From Diprion similis (Eukaryota > Arthropoda > Insecta > Hymenoptera > Diprionidae): a DNA stretch of 64,000 nt. Both the position numbers and the translations under genes were made by a program. Of the stretch, positions 1 through 11,907 are shown one piece after another. The stretch lies in contig NC_060114.1 of assembly GCF_021155765.1 (NCBI RefSeq), positions 372,001 through 436,000 of the forward strand, in the 5' to 3' direction. Numbering within the stretch: position 1 is the stretch's first letter; every line of letters begins with the position of its first letter. The notes under the pieces are model-generated. The model was given only the letters and a program-made list of their open reading frames with translations, was not told the origin of the DNA and made no database searches.

Positions 1-449
1 TCTCTGTCTATCTCAACTCTGTTTGCCTGTCGATCCATTTCGTACTCGGCGAGACATCTAGCAGGTGTCATGTAGGCGTGCGTGGAGTCCAATAAGCGCG
101 CTGAATTTTAAAGAGAGTATATTCTCTTTACATATTATACAAAATGGTAGTTATAAATATGCCGAATTCAGTAAACTAAACATTGATTCCTAGAACAAAA
201 AATTTATCACCCTTATTTTATTTATTGAAATGCTGTGTTAAATAATTAAAATAACTAAAATATTACAACATGTTTAGGAATGAGAGAAATAATTGTACAA
301 GATGATAAGGACGTCGAACAATTGCTATAACTCCACTATTTATTCAAAATTACAATTTGATACGAATGTGTGTATGTAGGTATGTATGTGTGAGAGTCTG
401 AGAGTGTGTGAGAAAGTGAGAGAAAATGTATTTCACTTAAAGTCTTTAC
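1..449. other. Non-coding spacer
   Basis: No convincing reading frame. AT-rich DNA with a short GT/GTAT-rich patch at about 367-425. Nothing else recognised. Confidence 0.5.
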
Positions 450-567
450 GATTATATTAATCACTGAGTTGACGTTAGATTATATTAATCAGGTGAGAAG
501 ACTTCTTGATTATACTAATCAGGTGAGAAGACTTCTTGATTATACTAATCAATTGAGCGGCCTTCTT
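450..567. repeat. 30-bp tandem repeat, 4 units
   Basis: Units begin GATTATA(C/T)TAATCA at 450, 478, 508 and 538. The middle two are 30 bp and differ by one base. The first is 28 bp and diverged, and the last is diverged in its second half. All but the first end in CTTCTT. Confidence 0.85.
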
Positions 568-1595
568 ACATGAGTAAATACAAGAGAAAAAGAGTTTTCA
601 CTGAGCACTTTGAAACACGTGTTGAGCGCGAGACTAATGAGAGTGTAATAACTGCCGGAGAAGCCGGTGTAAAGGCGCGTCCTCGGCGACCGTGGGAGAG
701 CGGGCTAGTCCACATCGAGCGACAGCCGTCTGGGGCTGCCTTTGAGAACACTTATTCTCAAACACAACAATAACTAATATTCATCTTAATTTTCTGCGGA
801 AAGTATTTTAATGGTGCACAACAACAACTACATCTACATATAACAATAATAAACATTGCAATAAAGAAATCTTTACAGTCGAAGCTCACTCTGGTACCTC
901 TAGTCGTTACTAGACCATATTCCGGTGACCCATTCCACCCCGGTCTCTCCAACTTATGCTGCCATCCCAAAAAATGCAAGACTTCAGCTGTGTACTAAGT
1001 ATGACCGAAAATAACCGGGTTTTGATTTAATCCATTATGTTGTACCCGGTGAATTGAGTATATTCGATTATTTTTCAAACTCTATAAATTAACCTATTCG
1101 ATTATTTTTCCTCAAAATTGGTTTTTGTTTTTTACTTCCATGAACAATGCAATATTATATCAATTCAGATGATTATAGTATTAATTAATATCATTGTCTT
1201 ACTTACTAAGTACCTATTTGGTATGATAAGTAAAGGAGAAGTGAATATTTTCACCTGAGATTGAACAAATTTTTGAATGAAGATATAAATTATCAAAAAA
1301 CTTTTCCGCTATTAGAACTACATGCTGAAATCTACGAAATTTTGGTTTCAAATATACCGTTTCAAGAAAGTACGAAATAATCGATTGATTGAAAAAAAAT
1401 GATATCTCGAGAGTGGAACGAAAGATTTTTATGATTTTGGTCTATATTGATGCGGCCTGTCTTAGCCTACGTTAGAACAATGTCACCCAGTGCGATTAAT
1501 ACTGCATACAAAATAATGACATTAGAAAAAATCGTATTCATAACTAATAAGGTAATGATTCCATAATTTTCTGTAATTCCTGAGTTTAATAATTT
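568..1595. other. Spacer without a supported gene
   Basis: Only short open frames are present (for example 67 codons at 570-773, highly charged, no recognisable domain). Sequence is AT-rich after about 1000. I see no repeat structure or terminal motif. Confidence 0.4.
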
Positions 1596-2659
1596 CTCTC
1601 CAGTTTCCTTCATCACCAAACACCTTCCTGCTGATTTTCAAAACGATCTTGAAAGTAACAATTCAAAATCGTCTATAACGCTGTGTCTCAAACAAGAGGA
1701 ACAGTGGAGGGGAAAGAATAAATTAGATAGAGTTACTGCTGGGCCACCAGGAAAGCGAGGTAAATATGTTTCCTCTTCCAAGAATGTGGTATTGAATGTT
1801 AGGGATGACACGTCTAAGGAATGGGGAAATTCGCAGAGAAATAGAGCACAGAAGGTTCCATTATTAAGAAATGGCAATTGCTGAAATCCGGTAAAAATAG
1901 ATTTTTCAGATATTTGGAGTGGGATACTTACCATGAATATATGGACGGGTCAGATGCTGACTTGCATCAGTTTGCCAAGAGACTAGCTGTAAACGGGATT
2001 ACACAAGACCTGTATCGAGCAACAGCTACTCTGATGAATACAATAATTGCGATTGAGAAAGGAGTGTTGAATTGCGTATTCAATGTTTTGAGATTGATGT
2101 GCACAAATTTGATGCAGGATAGCCCTTCAGTTACCACCGCTACAGAGTGTTCTTACTGCTCCCATATAGACGAAAAATGTGTAACAACGCTTGATATTGA
2201 TCCCTTACTGTTTTATGATAAGGGTTTACTTGCTCTCAAAAAAAATATTTGTGAAAGATATCGGGACATGAAAAAAAATGCTACGCATGTAACTCCAGCA
2301 ATGTTACTGTAACACTAACTCCAGGGCTTCACCTGTTTATTGATACGGAATGCCTTAGTTGGACGCAAATGGTACAGAGGTTGGGGTTTTCAGACTGGAC
2401 TGGCAAGCAAACGATTCTACAACTGCCAACGAATGTTTCATTTCTCAGCAAGTCTTATTCGTTGGTCGGTGTTGTTGGGTTTGATGGCGCAGCAAGTACC
2501 CCGGCGGTGGGTCACTATCGAACATTGATTCGAAGGAAATACAGGCTAACGTGGGAGATTCATGACGATTTATCTGCGGATGGACATACCAAAGTCGCTA
2601 CGAAACGCGACCGCTATGTCAAGCGTGATATTCATTTAATAATCTTTGTCGAGACATAA
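1596..2659 (+). pseudogene. Fragment of transposon-type protein with USP-like His box (broken)
   Basis: Two open stretches in different frames (about 1878-2312 and 2369-2659) read as one protein broken by stops and a frameshift near 2313-2340. The first half carries a Cys pair (TECSYCSHIDEKC) like the zinc-finger insert of ubiquitin-specific proteases. The second half ends with VGHYRTLIRR and WEIHDDL, matching the C19 peptidase His box (GHY then W..DD). Codons at 1600-1870 also look like decayed coding sequence upstream. The same layout appears downstream of the MULE-type transposase at 7597-9978, so I infer this is the C-terminal part of a related transposon protein. Function beyond the motif is inferred. 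A domesticated or host gene fragment cannot be excluded. Confidence 0.45.
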
Positions 2660-3109
2660 AAAGATCATACTAAGAAGTGATATGTACACATCAATTTTGA
2701 AAAATAAAATGTCATGTCAGCTATATCTTGTGTGTTGATATACCCTAAACGAACTAATCATAAATTAACTTTATAATGAGTAAATGTAAATTGCACAGTA
2801 ATTAAATTTAGTTGAAATAGCCTAGATAAGTTTTGGATTCATGGGTAGATGCGGTTATATTGTTTGATACAGAATAATTTTCAATACTTTGTCCCATCAC
2901 CTATGTAGTAATATTTATTGTTCCCCTTGGGGTTATAAAGGCTCCCATTTCCCTCTGCTTTTATATACAATTTTACATATTCTCTCACCCTATTTCTTAT
3001 CCTATTCTTACCCTATCCTTACTACCTTATCATTACTTATTCTCTACCTGCCCGCGCCCTGTGCCTTGCCTTGCCAATTCTCTTGCTTCACCTCTTATCC
3101 TTCCCTTAA

Positions 3110-3700
3110 GGCCCCGCTGACCTGGCATGTCATATATATATTTCGTGACGTCAGAAGCGGGGAAATTGGGTGAAAACGCCTATACGAATCCTGCGATAAC
3201 GAGAGTATGAATCTTACTCGGAAATATTTTAAATCGTAGCTTGAATAATAGTGTACGTGTGAATCTCAGTCACTGCTCAGGCAAATCGCTGATAATGTTT
3301 ATAATAAAGAATGATGAAGTGAATAAAATCACGCGACAACAAACATGGCCGATCGGAGCTACCGCATGTTGAATATTCACTGATTGCACTGTTCCACAAT
3401 TTCTTTCACCCTCGCCAGGGAGATTCACACGTACAAAAGCATACACGTTATCCGGGAAAATTTATACTATCAGTTATTTCTTTGTAAACATGGCTCGATT
3501 CGTATACGCGTTTTTCATGTGACAGCAGCCCGTTTATAGTCCACAAGAAGTATGTTCCGATCTGTAACTGACATCATTGGTTGGATCTAACAGAACAAGC
3601 CAATGAAATCAGCGGCCTTAGTTCACCGTTCAACGTTCAGAGGCGCTGCACATATTTATGACGTCACGATTTGATATTTTCAAGTCACTTCAGCGGCACC
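3110..3700. mobile_element. TTAA-flanked MITE, 591 bp, inside the LINE 3' region
   Basis: TTAA is present at both edges (3106-3109 and 3701-3704). The termini form an imperfect inverted repeat, GGCCCCGCTGA on the left and TCAGCGGCACC on the right, with an inner inverted copy of CGTGACGTCA (about 3144 and 3660). No ORF. TTAA duplication is typical of piggyBac-type and some other DNA transposons, so the family is not fixed. It interrupts the LINE 3' UTR, whose sequence continues on both sides. Confidence 0.75.
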
Positions 3701-3772
3701 TTAAATCTTTGCCCATATATTCACCTTACCTAAACTTATTTAACTTTATACTATTCCATATCCTTCATTATC

Positions 3773-5587
3773 CTACTCGGCTTCGGTTTCCCATTCATCT
3801 CTCATTCTTTCCTTTTCTTTCAGATCTCTGACCCTTTCTAGTTCTCTCATCCAGACTTCCCCCTCCTCTCCTAACATATCCCTCACTACCTCCTGCCAGC
3901 TCTCCCCCTTTCTATCCCAGCCTACACACCTTTCCAAAACGTGCTCCTACGTTTCCTCTTCCCCCCCACACACACTACACCTTCTCTTTTCCTCTTTCTC
4001 CCAGTACTTTGCTTCCCTAATCTGGCTTCCTAAGCTGAATCTCACCACCCTTTTTCACCTGCTTTCTTCCCAGCCCTTTCCCAGGTACTCTGGTATCCCC
4101 TCTCCTTTCACTATCCTGTACCATCAGCTGTACCTAGATTGCCCTATTTTCGCGCATCTCTCTTTCCTCTGCTCCTCCCTCTCTCTCTCTCCTCTAACTC
4201 CCTATATTCCAGTTCCCCTCTCTGTCTCCTCCCGACTGCCTCCCTACTCTCATCCCCCCTTTCCGCAAAGAAACCTTCCCTCTCTCTTTCCCATCTCGAT
4301 CCTTGCTTCCCCGCCTCTACCTTTTCTCTTACCTCTTCTCAGCTAGCTAACTCGCTACCCTCCCCTCTCTCCAGCTTCCTTTCAAAGTTCCATGCCCTTC
4401 TTCCTGCTCTAATCCGTAGCTTTTCCCTCTGTAGTTCCTCCCTGACTAAATACCCCGGTGTTCGCCAATCCACTCCCAATATCCATCTTAAAAATCTATC
4501 CTGTACTGCCTCAACCATTCCCTACTCCCTCCACCCCCATACTTCCGCTGCATATTCAATAACCGTCCATCCTAGCCTGTCAAACAGCCAAATCCTTTTC
4601 TTTCAAACCTTCTGTTCCCTATTCCCCATACCTGCCTCATTACTACCCCTGCTTTCCGCACTCTCTCTTTCACGTGCGCTTCCTGTCTCCCCGTATACTT
4701 TACCGTATACCCTAGGTAGCAAAACTCTTTTACCTCCTCTATATTTTTACCTTTCCATCTCCAATCCACTTTTTTCTTCCTTCCAGCCCCTTTCCTAAAT
4801 CTCGTGATCTTCGATTTCCCTACATTCACTATCAACCTTTTCCTATCCATATACTTTTCTAGCTTTCTAATCATTATTTCCATATCCTCTTCCCGCTCTG
4901 CTAATAGCACCATGTCTCCGGCATATGCTGATGTCCAGACCCTGCCTCCAGTCAACTCCCCCCCCCCCTCCCCCTGCCATTCTCCCTCTCCCCATCTCCT
5001 CTCCCACATCCGCCAGCAGCAGATTGAATAAGTGCGGACTGAGCGGGCAACCTTGCCTCACCCCCCTCGCCGTCCAGAACACCTCTCCTACCTTCCCTCC
5101 GCTCCTCACCCTACTCTTTGTTTCCTTGTAGATCTCCTCTACTCTTGCCCTTAACCCTACCCCCACCCCTTTCCTTTCCATAGCCACCCGCAGCATCTTT
5201 CTGTCCACCGAATTGAACGCTGCCTTCAGATCAACAAAAAACGCCACCATCTTGCCCTTGTCCCTTCCCACCTGCCTATTGATTGAATAATTGAGCACGT
5301 ATACATTGTCAATCGTTCCCATCTCTTTCCTAAAGCCCGTCTGATTATGCGGTATCATTCGCTTCTCATCTACTTGCCTCTCTAACCTATCTGCTAACAC
5401 TATCGCGTAGATCTTATAGAAAGTTGGCATTAGCGTTACCCCCCTGTACTCTTCCACCCTTCTTCCCTCCCCCTTATTCACTATCAATGCTATGCATCCC
5501 TCTCTCCACTCATCCGGCCAACCCTCTCTCACCCATACTCTATTACATACTTTTCATACCCGTTGCTCCATTTCTTCCCCCCCATAT
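3773..5587 (-). pseudogene. LINE ORF2, reverse transcriptase and C-terminal region (decayed)
   Basis: Minus-strand frames between 5532 and 3773 encode a non-LTR reverse transcriptase. Seen: GWPDEWREG, then YRGVTLMPTFYKIYA, NQTGFR, FVDLKAAFNSVD and GVRQGCPLSPHLFNLLLAD. The catalytic box follows in another frame as SAYAGDMVLLAE (about 4911-4930), so the usual YADD reads YAGD. Frameshifts occur near 4900-5000 and again downstream, and a TGG-to-TGA stop lies near 5550. The C-terminal tail is readable down to a stop at 3773-3775. A plus-strand shadow frame here (4139-4798) is Ser/Leu-rich and not a gene. The element cannot be active. Clade is not assigned. Confidence 0.85.
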
Positions 5588-5591
5588 CTCC

Positions 5592-6670
5592 TGTAACGTG
5601 TACGCTCTTCTCTTAAGCTTTGCTTGCAAGAATAGCTCGTTATGTGGGTGTCTTTGCCTTCAGACTAAGACTTTAGTGTTTTAATAAATGAAGGAGCCTT
5701 CGACGATAAATCAAATACGGCATAAGAAGATAAAAGCTTGACTCCATTCGTCCAAATTCCTGGTGACCCAGACTCTGAATTAACGGAGCTGGCTTGGTTA
5801 TAACAAAGGTTTTTCCTTTGTACAAAATTTCGGAGACACTGTTCTAACACGGTGCTCCCTTATAATTGATTTTAAACAAATACAGCATAAACTACAGACC
5901 AGTGCTTGAGGAGCCGTGGCTGCCTGTCAGATAGTTGGCTTATCGCTTCGGGTCAGTCGTATTGCTACGGGAATGCCCACCTCGCAATTCACCTTATCTT
6001 TTCCACAACTTTATTTTATTGAATAAATGGCAAGTTAGGATACGTTATATATCTTTAGTATTTAATGATAACAACAAAAGTTTATGTTTTACAAACAAAA
6101 GAAAGTACAATGTTTTAATTGTTAGCCTTAATGCTAATTTGCGTTTTTTATCGCTTTAAATTTCTTATAAGTTTGAGCTGCACCAGCGCTATGCTAGGTG
6201 CACTCCTTGACTTGATATCTTTTTCTTTTTTAAAGGTTTAAGCTACATCAGCGCTTTGCCAGATGCACTCCTTGACTTTACTCCTTTCTCCCTTTCGAGT
6301 AACAACAGCGCTTTGCTAGATGCCCTCCTTGATTTTACTACTTTCTACCACCGGAAACGGTTCCTTAAGGGACGCGTTCCGCTTTTCCTAGACAGTCAGT
6401 CTCTAATGCTTTGAGTCAGTTGGCCAAGCTCGTCACTTGTTAGTGGGGCGGCTGTAGGCTCAGAACTGCTAACTATTGCCTCATTTCGGCCGCTATTTAT
6501 ACGAAATTTGGATCAGGTGTCGACGCTGTGTTGTCTACTCCTGCGTGACGGCTCGTCCGTGTTGCCTCTTGTTGATGTACGTGTCCTGATCCTCTAGCTT
6601 CACACAGGTGAGGCTCCTGACGTCATACTCATGTACGTCTAGCTGACTGGCAGGTCAGCTGACCGTTACA
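5592..6670. mobile_element. Solo-LTR-like insert, 1,079 bp, TGTAACG...CGTTACA
   Basis: The insert has the terminal inverted heptamer TGTAACG/CGTTACA (TG..CA ends, as in LTRs) and a 4-bp TSD CTCC (5588-5591 and 6671-6674). Without insert and one TSD copy the LINE frame runs across the site, apart from one local frameshift. No long ORF. At 6176-6345 it holds three degenerate ~65-bp repeats sharing CAGCGCTTTGC and TGCACTCCTTGACTT. A 2.7-kb insert at 42434-45132 has the same termini. I infer a solo LTR. A non-autonomous element with TG..CA ends is the alternative. Confidence 0.75.
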
Positions 6671-6674
6671 CTCC

Positions 6675-6870
6675 ATACCACTCACTATTTCATCCCCTCC
6701 TGGTGCCTCTCCATCCCTTAGCTTTCCTATCCACTTTCTGATCTCCTCTCTCTGTAGCTCCCCTTCCCCGTCCACCTTCCTGCTTGCTGCCCCCCCCCCC
6801 CCCGCACCCTGTTACCCTACTCTCCGCTCCACCTAATAGTCCTATGAAATACTCTCTCCAGTCCTTCTAT
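6675..6870 (-). pseudogene. LINE ORF2 upstream piece, separated by the LTR-like insert
   Basis: Minus strand reads WREYFIGLLGGAES, then KWIGKLRDGEAPGGDE, the segment normally just upstream of the GWPDEW block. It ends abruptly at the right TSD copy, which marks the 5' truncation point. A poly-C run (about 6788-6803) breaks the frame. Confidence 0.75.
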
Positions 6871-7199
6871 CCCATCACCTATGTTATTGCGATGATATTG
6901 GCTCAATTTAAAATTCCCTCGAAGTTGACAATTTTTTAGAACTCCGATCGTTTGTGCCCGCGAACCCATCGACGCACGAACGAATTCCAGATCGGCACAA
7001 CCTTTCCGGAGGTCGGGTAACTAGCCCTCCCTTTTAAAACTGATTCTCCTGTTGCTATGGAAATTCCCATTTTTTTAGGGTGCCCTTAAAGCCGGCCGAA
7101 TGACAACACTAAGATCGCCAATGAAATTACTAACCGCCCGAACTCGCACAAAGCGAACACAATGAATACCGCTCCGTCAGAAACTTGTAGCTTGTCAGA

Positions 7200-7596
7200 A
7201 GGAGTGGAGGGCTTCTTATTTCGAAAAATATCCATATCCTTTAACCCGGGGGTGAATTTTCAGTGGCACAAATGGGCACAAACGGGACACAATCAAATGT
7301 CACTTCGAAAAATCCCGTCACTGAATATAGGGGGCTGGCCATTTTTAACACCACGCCTATTTTTGGGGTTCAAATAAAATCCAAAATGGCACAAACAGGC
7401 ACAATCAGAGTACAATCGACTCGCGTAGGTAAAAGCCAGATTTTTCTAAACGGGGGGGGTGACCATTTTTAACCCCCCGCCAACTTTTTACCCTTAGAGG
7501 TACAAGTGAAAAAAAATGGCACGAATGGGCACAAACGGAGCACAAACGAGTGCCATCGAAAAAAATTTTTCATTTCAATGTCGGGGGCCAGGTTCA
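7200..7596. repeat. Degenerate tandem repeat, three ~120-bp units
   Basis: Three related blocks around 7255, 7380 and 7510 share ATGGCACAAA-GGGCACAAACGG-ACAA followed by a CCATTTTTAAC-rich section. Short ORFs here arise from the repeat. Upstream 6886-7199 holds no recognisable feature. Confidence 0.6.
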
Positions 7597-9978
7597 CATA
7601 GGTCAGGGCAATCCATGAAATAGTCGTTGATACCTTCTTTGTTGAGTATTGGTCAGAAGAACAAATTGTCACGTATAAATTCGCTATAAAAGATGATTCA
7701 TCGTCGTATATGACTCTTGATACTACTGGAGGAGTTTGCCGCAAGTTGAAATTGCCGAATAGAGAGAAATCACCTCATATTTTCTTGTATCAGTGCATTT
7801 GCGTTACGAAAGATGGAAGCTTTCCAGCGTTTTAAATGGTGTCAGCACGTCAGGACGCTGTAAGAATTACGGCATTTTTATCTGACATACTGAGACAAGG
7901 CGCGCCCGAGCCGTAATTAGTCGTTTGCGACTTTGGACCTGCAACATTAATAGCAATCGCGCGAACATTTGCACCATGCTGAAATTTGACGGATTATATG
8001 CAAGCGTGCTATGATGTCGTCGTGCTACGCAGCAGCATAAAACTGCTAACGTGCTACATCCACTTAGACATTAGCCATTTAATAGCTATGGTAGCGAGAT
8101 GGCCGTGCTCGAAAGGTAAGATGACGAAATTTTGGCAGTTTTTTATTCGCTGCATAGCACAGGCATACCAGATGCAAGACTTCACGGATCTTGAACGGTT
8201 TCTGAAGTCAGTATTAGTTCTTGCATTGAGCGAAACTATAGGTCAAATCGAGGATGGGGCAATCACTCCGTCTGAAGTTCACCTTCAAATAGCGAACGAA
8301 ATAATAAGAGGCACGACTGAGGATACTACTGACGAGCCCATCATGGACGAGTTTCAGTCGCCAGAAAGTTATCCCACGGACGATGATGTACGAAATGATG
8401 CGGGAAACGGTTGGATCAAATGGAGTCAAAATCTTTTCACGGAAGCCGAAGCCATTGCAGCTCTTTCACACAATGGCAGTAGGAATGCGTTTTACAGTCC
8501 AGAGGTATCGACAAAATTGCGTAGTTTGATTGCATACGTTATGGGCCAGCTATCTCCACACTTTAAGCGCCAAGTCATCATCGCAACATCATCCTCGGTA
8601 GAGTCGGAATTCTCAAACCTGAAGTGTCGTGTATTTAAAGGCGAGCTGCGGCTACGTCCTGATAAGTTCGTGTTACGTCATCTTGAATATATCGATGGAA
8701 GATTACGTCTGATTGCAGGAAAGATTTTTCACCAGTACAAACAGACGTCCCAGTCGATGGTCGATGATAACTCAAAAGCAAGTGAGTGGAATGAAGTTAA
8801 AGATTGGCATGGATTAGGGAAGAAGAATAAGCGTAATGCGAAAGACGTTGTGGAACTTCATTGCGTTGCTGAAAAAAATGGCAATCGAACTGTTGTGTCC
8901 CTTAAAGATGGCTCCGAGTTAGAATTGTCCGATGGGAGTCTCGCTGTTAAATAAAGTTCGAATGATGACAGTAGTTTTGAATCTGGTGCTCAAACTGATC
9001 AATCAGTCAATACTACGGCCTTTGAATCGGCGGGTGATGACACTATACCCCTGCTAGATTGCAGTACGATTGATGATAATAATACCGAACTCTATGTTCA
9101 ACAGAAGCCACCCGAGAATGTTTTGACACTAAAAATGGTAGTAAAAGAGTCAGCGTGGCAAAATAAGTTTGAAAATATCGATGATGATTCCGAGATTTAT
9201 GTGCAAAAGAAGCATCCAAAGAATAATTCAGAACAGTATATCGCGACGAATCAAATCAGCACGTATCAACCTACAGAGCAAACAGCTGTTCGTAAAAAGT
9301 GTAAATTTAATTATCTCGATAAGTTTGCTGATTGGGATATCGTCAATTCAAATCGTATGAACTTTGGGATGGCGCTGTTGGAAAATGGAAACCTGATGGA
9401 ACCGATTGTGGTAGATAAACGGCCCTCAAAGCTACAAAATACGTGTGCATTCGACTCTCTTATGCAGATATCGATCAATTCAATCTCTGTATATGAAACG
9501 TACCGACAGGAGATCGAATTTGCACCGTGTGAACCGGTGAAATTAGCTCTTTCTATATAAGAAAGTGGCAAACTGAACCGTAAACATTACGATACTCGAG
9601 CTAAAATAGTGTCGGCAACTCACTCGATACATCGACGTACTAAACGCGAAATGCAAATCGGCCCATCTTGTACAATATATGTTTCGAAGTATGCCCAGTG
9701 TCATTACATCAGTGCACTGTTTGAGATGTGGCCACAAAAACACGAGAAACTAATCGCTTTTGAACATACATGTCGACATTATTTTGGATGATGGATTTCA
9801 AAAGATTCAGGAGGCTGTCAACGATAATATTCTACCACCAACAACAACATGCAGTAAGTGCAAAAACATCATTTCGATTGAAACGTCGTATGGACCCCAG
9901 TTGTTCATAGATACAAGCATCCTGACCGATCAGAGATACTTCAAGACAAAGACCGGCCCCAACAACGTCATCCTTTGA
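7597..9978 (+). pseudogene. MULE-type transposase joined to a USP-like cysteine-peptidase region (decayed)
   Basis: One decaying coding frame. The N-part shows a MULE-like DDE core: YMTLDTTGGVCRKLKLP (first Asp at 7719), then VVCDFGPAT (second Asp at 7929), and an SSVESEFSNLKCR block near 8600 that may hold the third acid. In-frame stops lie at 7833, 7914, 7980, 8952 and 9558. The frame otherwise stays open until a +1 shift near 9780. The C-part contains LQNTCAFDSLMQI (about 9429-9467), resembling the Cys box of C19 peptidases, followed by a Cys pair (TTCSKCK). This resembles NOF/Phantom-type MULEs with fused proteases, from memory. No terminal inverted repeats were identified. Function is lost. 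Confidence 0.7.
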
Positions 9979-10402
9979 AAATAATGAAAATAATTTGAAC
10001 AAAAATATACATGTGTCAGATACTCGATAAATTATAAAAGAATTACACAGTTTATTTACAGTGACACGGAAAAACACAACTTTATTCAATCTTCAGAAAC
10101 TAAAACAAGCCGTCCCAACATCACATAACCGGCTACCAAAATGCAATGGCCAAAGAACATGGTGATGCGACACGGCCATACTGACTAGCACGCGTTTCGA
10201 GTGCCAAGTTTTCATTCTTCTAATTCATTTCTGAAACAATAAAACAGACATCGAACAAACCATCATTAGTTCTCGTTCGGCTTTCCTGATCATACAAGTC
10301 TTGCATCTTTGCTCAGCTGAATCCCATGATATCTATACATCATGTGTGCAACCATGTGCATCGTTTTATCTATTTCATGACATTTCTCAAATTCCAAGGC
10401 AC
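9979..10402. other. Spacer, no gene seen
   Basis: No supported ORF or repeat. Confidence 0.4.
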
Positions 10403-10581
10403 CAATAGCTCTGCAGGCATGCCTTATGCATCCGTACACGTTCTAACTATTGCCTTCATCCACAATAGCTCTGCAGGCATGCCTTATGCATCTGTCATGT
10501 TCTGACTTTTGCTTCCATTCACAATAGCTCTGCTGGCATGCCTTATGCATCCATACATGTTCTACCTATTGTGACTTGCCG
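10403..10581. repeat. ~60-bp tandem repeat, 3 units
   Basis: Units start CAATAGCTCTGC(A/T)GGCATG at 10403, 10463 and 10522 and continue CCTTATGCATC. Following sequence (10694-10800) holds a second, two-unit repeat around CATGCTCTC(C/T)TC(G/A)GATTTC. Confidence 0.8.
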
Positions 10582-10943
10582 AATCATTCTCAAGTTACAT
10601 TTAGACTTTGGGTTCGAGGATTCTGGGTGGTCAAGACCAGTGAGCCTCGAAAGTCAAAGTCGCACTATCGAATTGAAACAACAATAACCAACAGAGTCTC
10701 ATGCTCTCTTCGGATTTCTATAAATAAATGCGGTTGAACCAATTAACAGAGGTCCATGCTCTCCTCAGATTTCCACTCCTAAATCCGGCTCAACCAGAAC
10801 CACATGTTTCTGCAAATTATTGCTAGATCTGTTCTCAACAACTTATTGTCTCAACCCACAAGGGTTCATCTCAGCAAAACATGTTTGCACTCATGACCAA
10901 AAATTTCGGGCACAACAACAGTTTTGTCTTTAAAACAAACAAG

Positions 10944-11903
10944 TCACTTCGCGACTTTGTTCTTACCTTCTTCGCTTTCTGCAACACAGCTATCCTGACT
11001 CACGCCATGTCCAGGAGCTGCGACCAGTTCATCGTGAAACACCTTAATGCTATTACGACCTCTAAATCCGGAGAAGCCTACCTTTTTAACTAGATACCTA
11101 TCATTGGGAAGTTCCATGACAACTTCCGAAGGACTGCGATATTTTGAATCTAACTTTGTCTTAATTCTATCGTTGTTTCTAACAATCACAAAATCCCCAA
11201 TTTTAAATGGTTTAACTGGTTTGTTCCTTTTATTAAACCGTTCTTTTTCTTTCATGGCTTTTGCTGTTATGCTACTTATAGCCTCTGCCCTGAACTGAAC
11301 TAAATCTACATTATCAGTCTTTACGCTCCTATGCTTCACACGTTCAATCTCTATGGAATTTATTTTTGCGCCAAATGAAATTTCAGCGGGACTTTTTCCT
11401 AACGTTTTCTGAACAGTTGAATTTATCGCAAGCTGTACTTTACCTAACTCAGCCTGCCATTTTTTTCTTTGAGCTTCGCGTACTGACAACATATTCCTGA
11501 TGGTTGACATAACTCTTTCCATTTGACCGTTAGCTCTAGGCGTTCCGGAAGCTATAAAGTAAACCACAATATTCTTTTCATCGCAGTATTTCTTAAACCG
11601 TGCATCTGTAAACCCTGGATCTTGGCCACAAATGATTGATCTCGGAATTCCAAAAGTAAAAGAGTTTTTCTAACTGATTGATTGTAGTTTCTGTATCCAA
11701 ACGATTTATTAAATTTAGCGTTACGAAATTTGTAAATCCATCTATAATTACAAAAACATACTCTTTCTTGTCAGAGGGACCTGATAATTTTCCGGATATA
11801 TCTATGTGGATCGTATTCCACGGAATATCTTTTTTTTCTTGGGATGCAGCTGTGCTTGCATCGGTCTTAAGTCTGACAAAGAATACAATTTTCAACGAAT
11901 TTC
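10944..11903 (-). pseudogene. Gypsy integrase core and C-terminal domain (frameshifted)
   Basis: Would insert the retroelement cDNA into the genome. Read from 11903 down: CILCQT (second Cys pair of the zinc domain), a shift near 11873, then PWNTIHIDISGKLSG (first acidic residue of the core), VFVIIDGFTNF, a shift near 11660, ICGQDPGFTD, then TPRANGQMERV (third acidic residue) and a basic C-terminal region with KIGDFVIVRNNDRI. It ends at a stop at 10944. Two single-base shifts inactivate it. Confidence 0.85.
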
Positions 11904-11907
11904 TTAA

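Larger units (their letters stand above)
2892..6885 (-). mobile_element. 5'-truncated LINE with 15-bp target-site duplication, carrying two nested inserts
   Basis: A non-LTR retrotransposon in minus orientation lies between two identical copies of TCCCATCACCTATGT (2892-2906 and 6871-6885), the expected product of target-primed insertion. LINE coding sequence starts directly inside the right copy (5' truncation), while the left, 3' end has AATAAA close to the junction on the element strand. Removing the inserts at 3106-3700 and 5592-6674 leaves roughly 2.3 kb of LINE. The order of insertion is LINE first, then the MITE and the LTR-like element. Confidence 0.85.

Noticed and set aside
4139-4798. 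219-codon plus-strand frame
   Set aside because: Ser/Leu-rich shadow of the minus-strand LINE ORF2.
4572-5009. Separate gene for the YAGD-containing frame
   Set aside because: It is the continuation of the LINE RT after a frameshift, not an independent gene.
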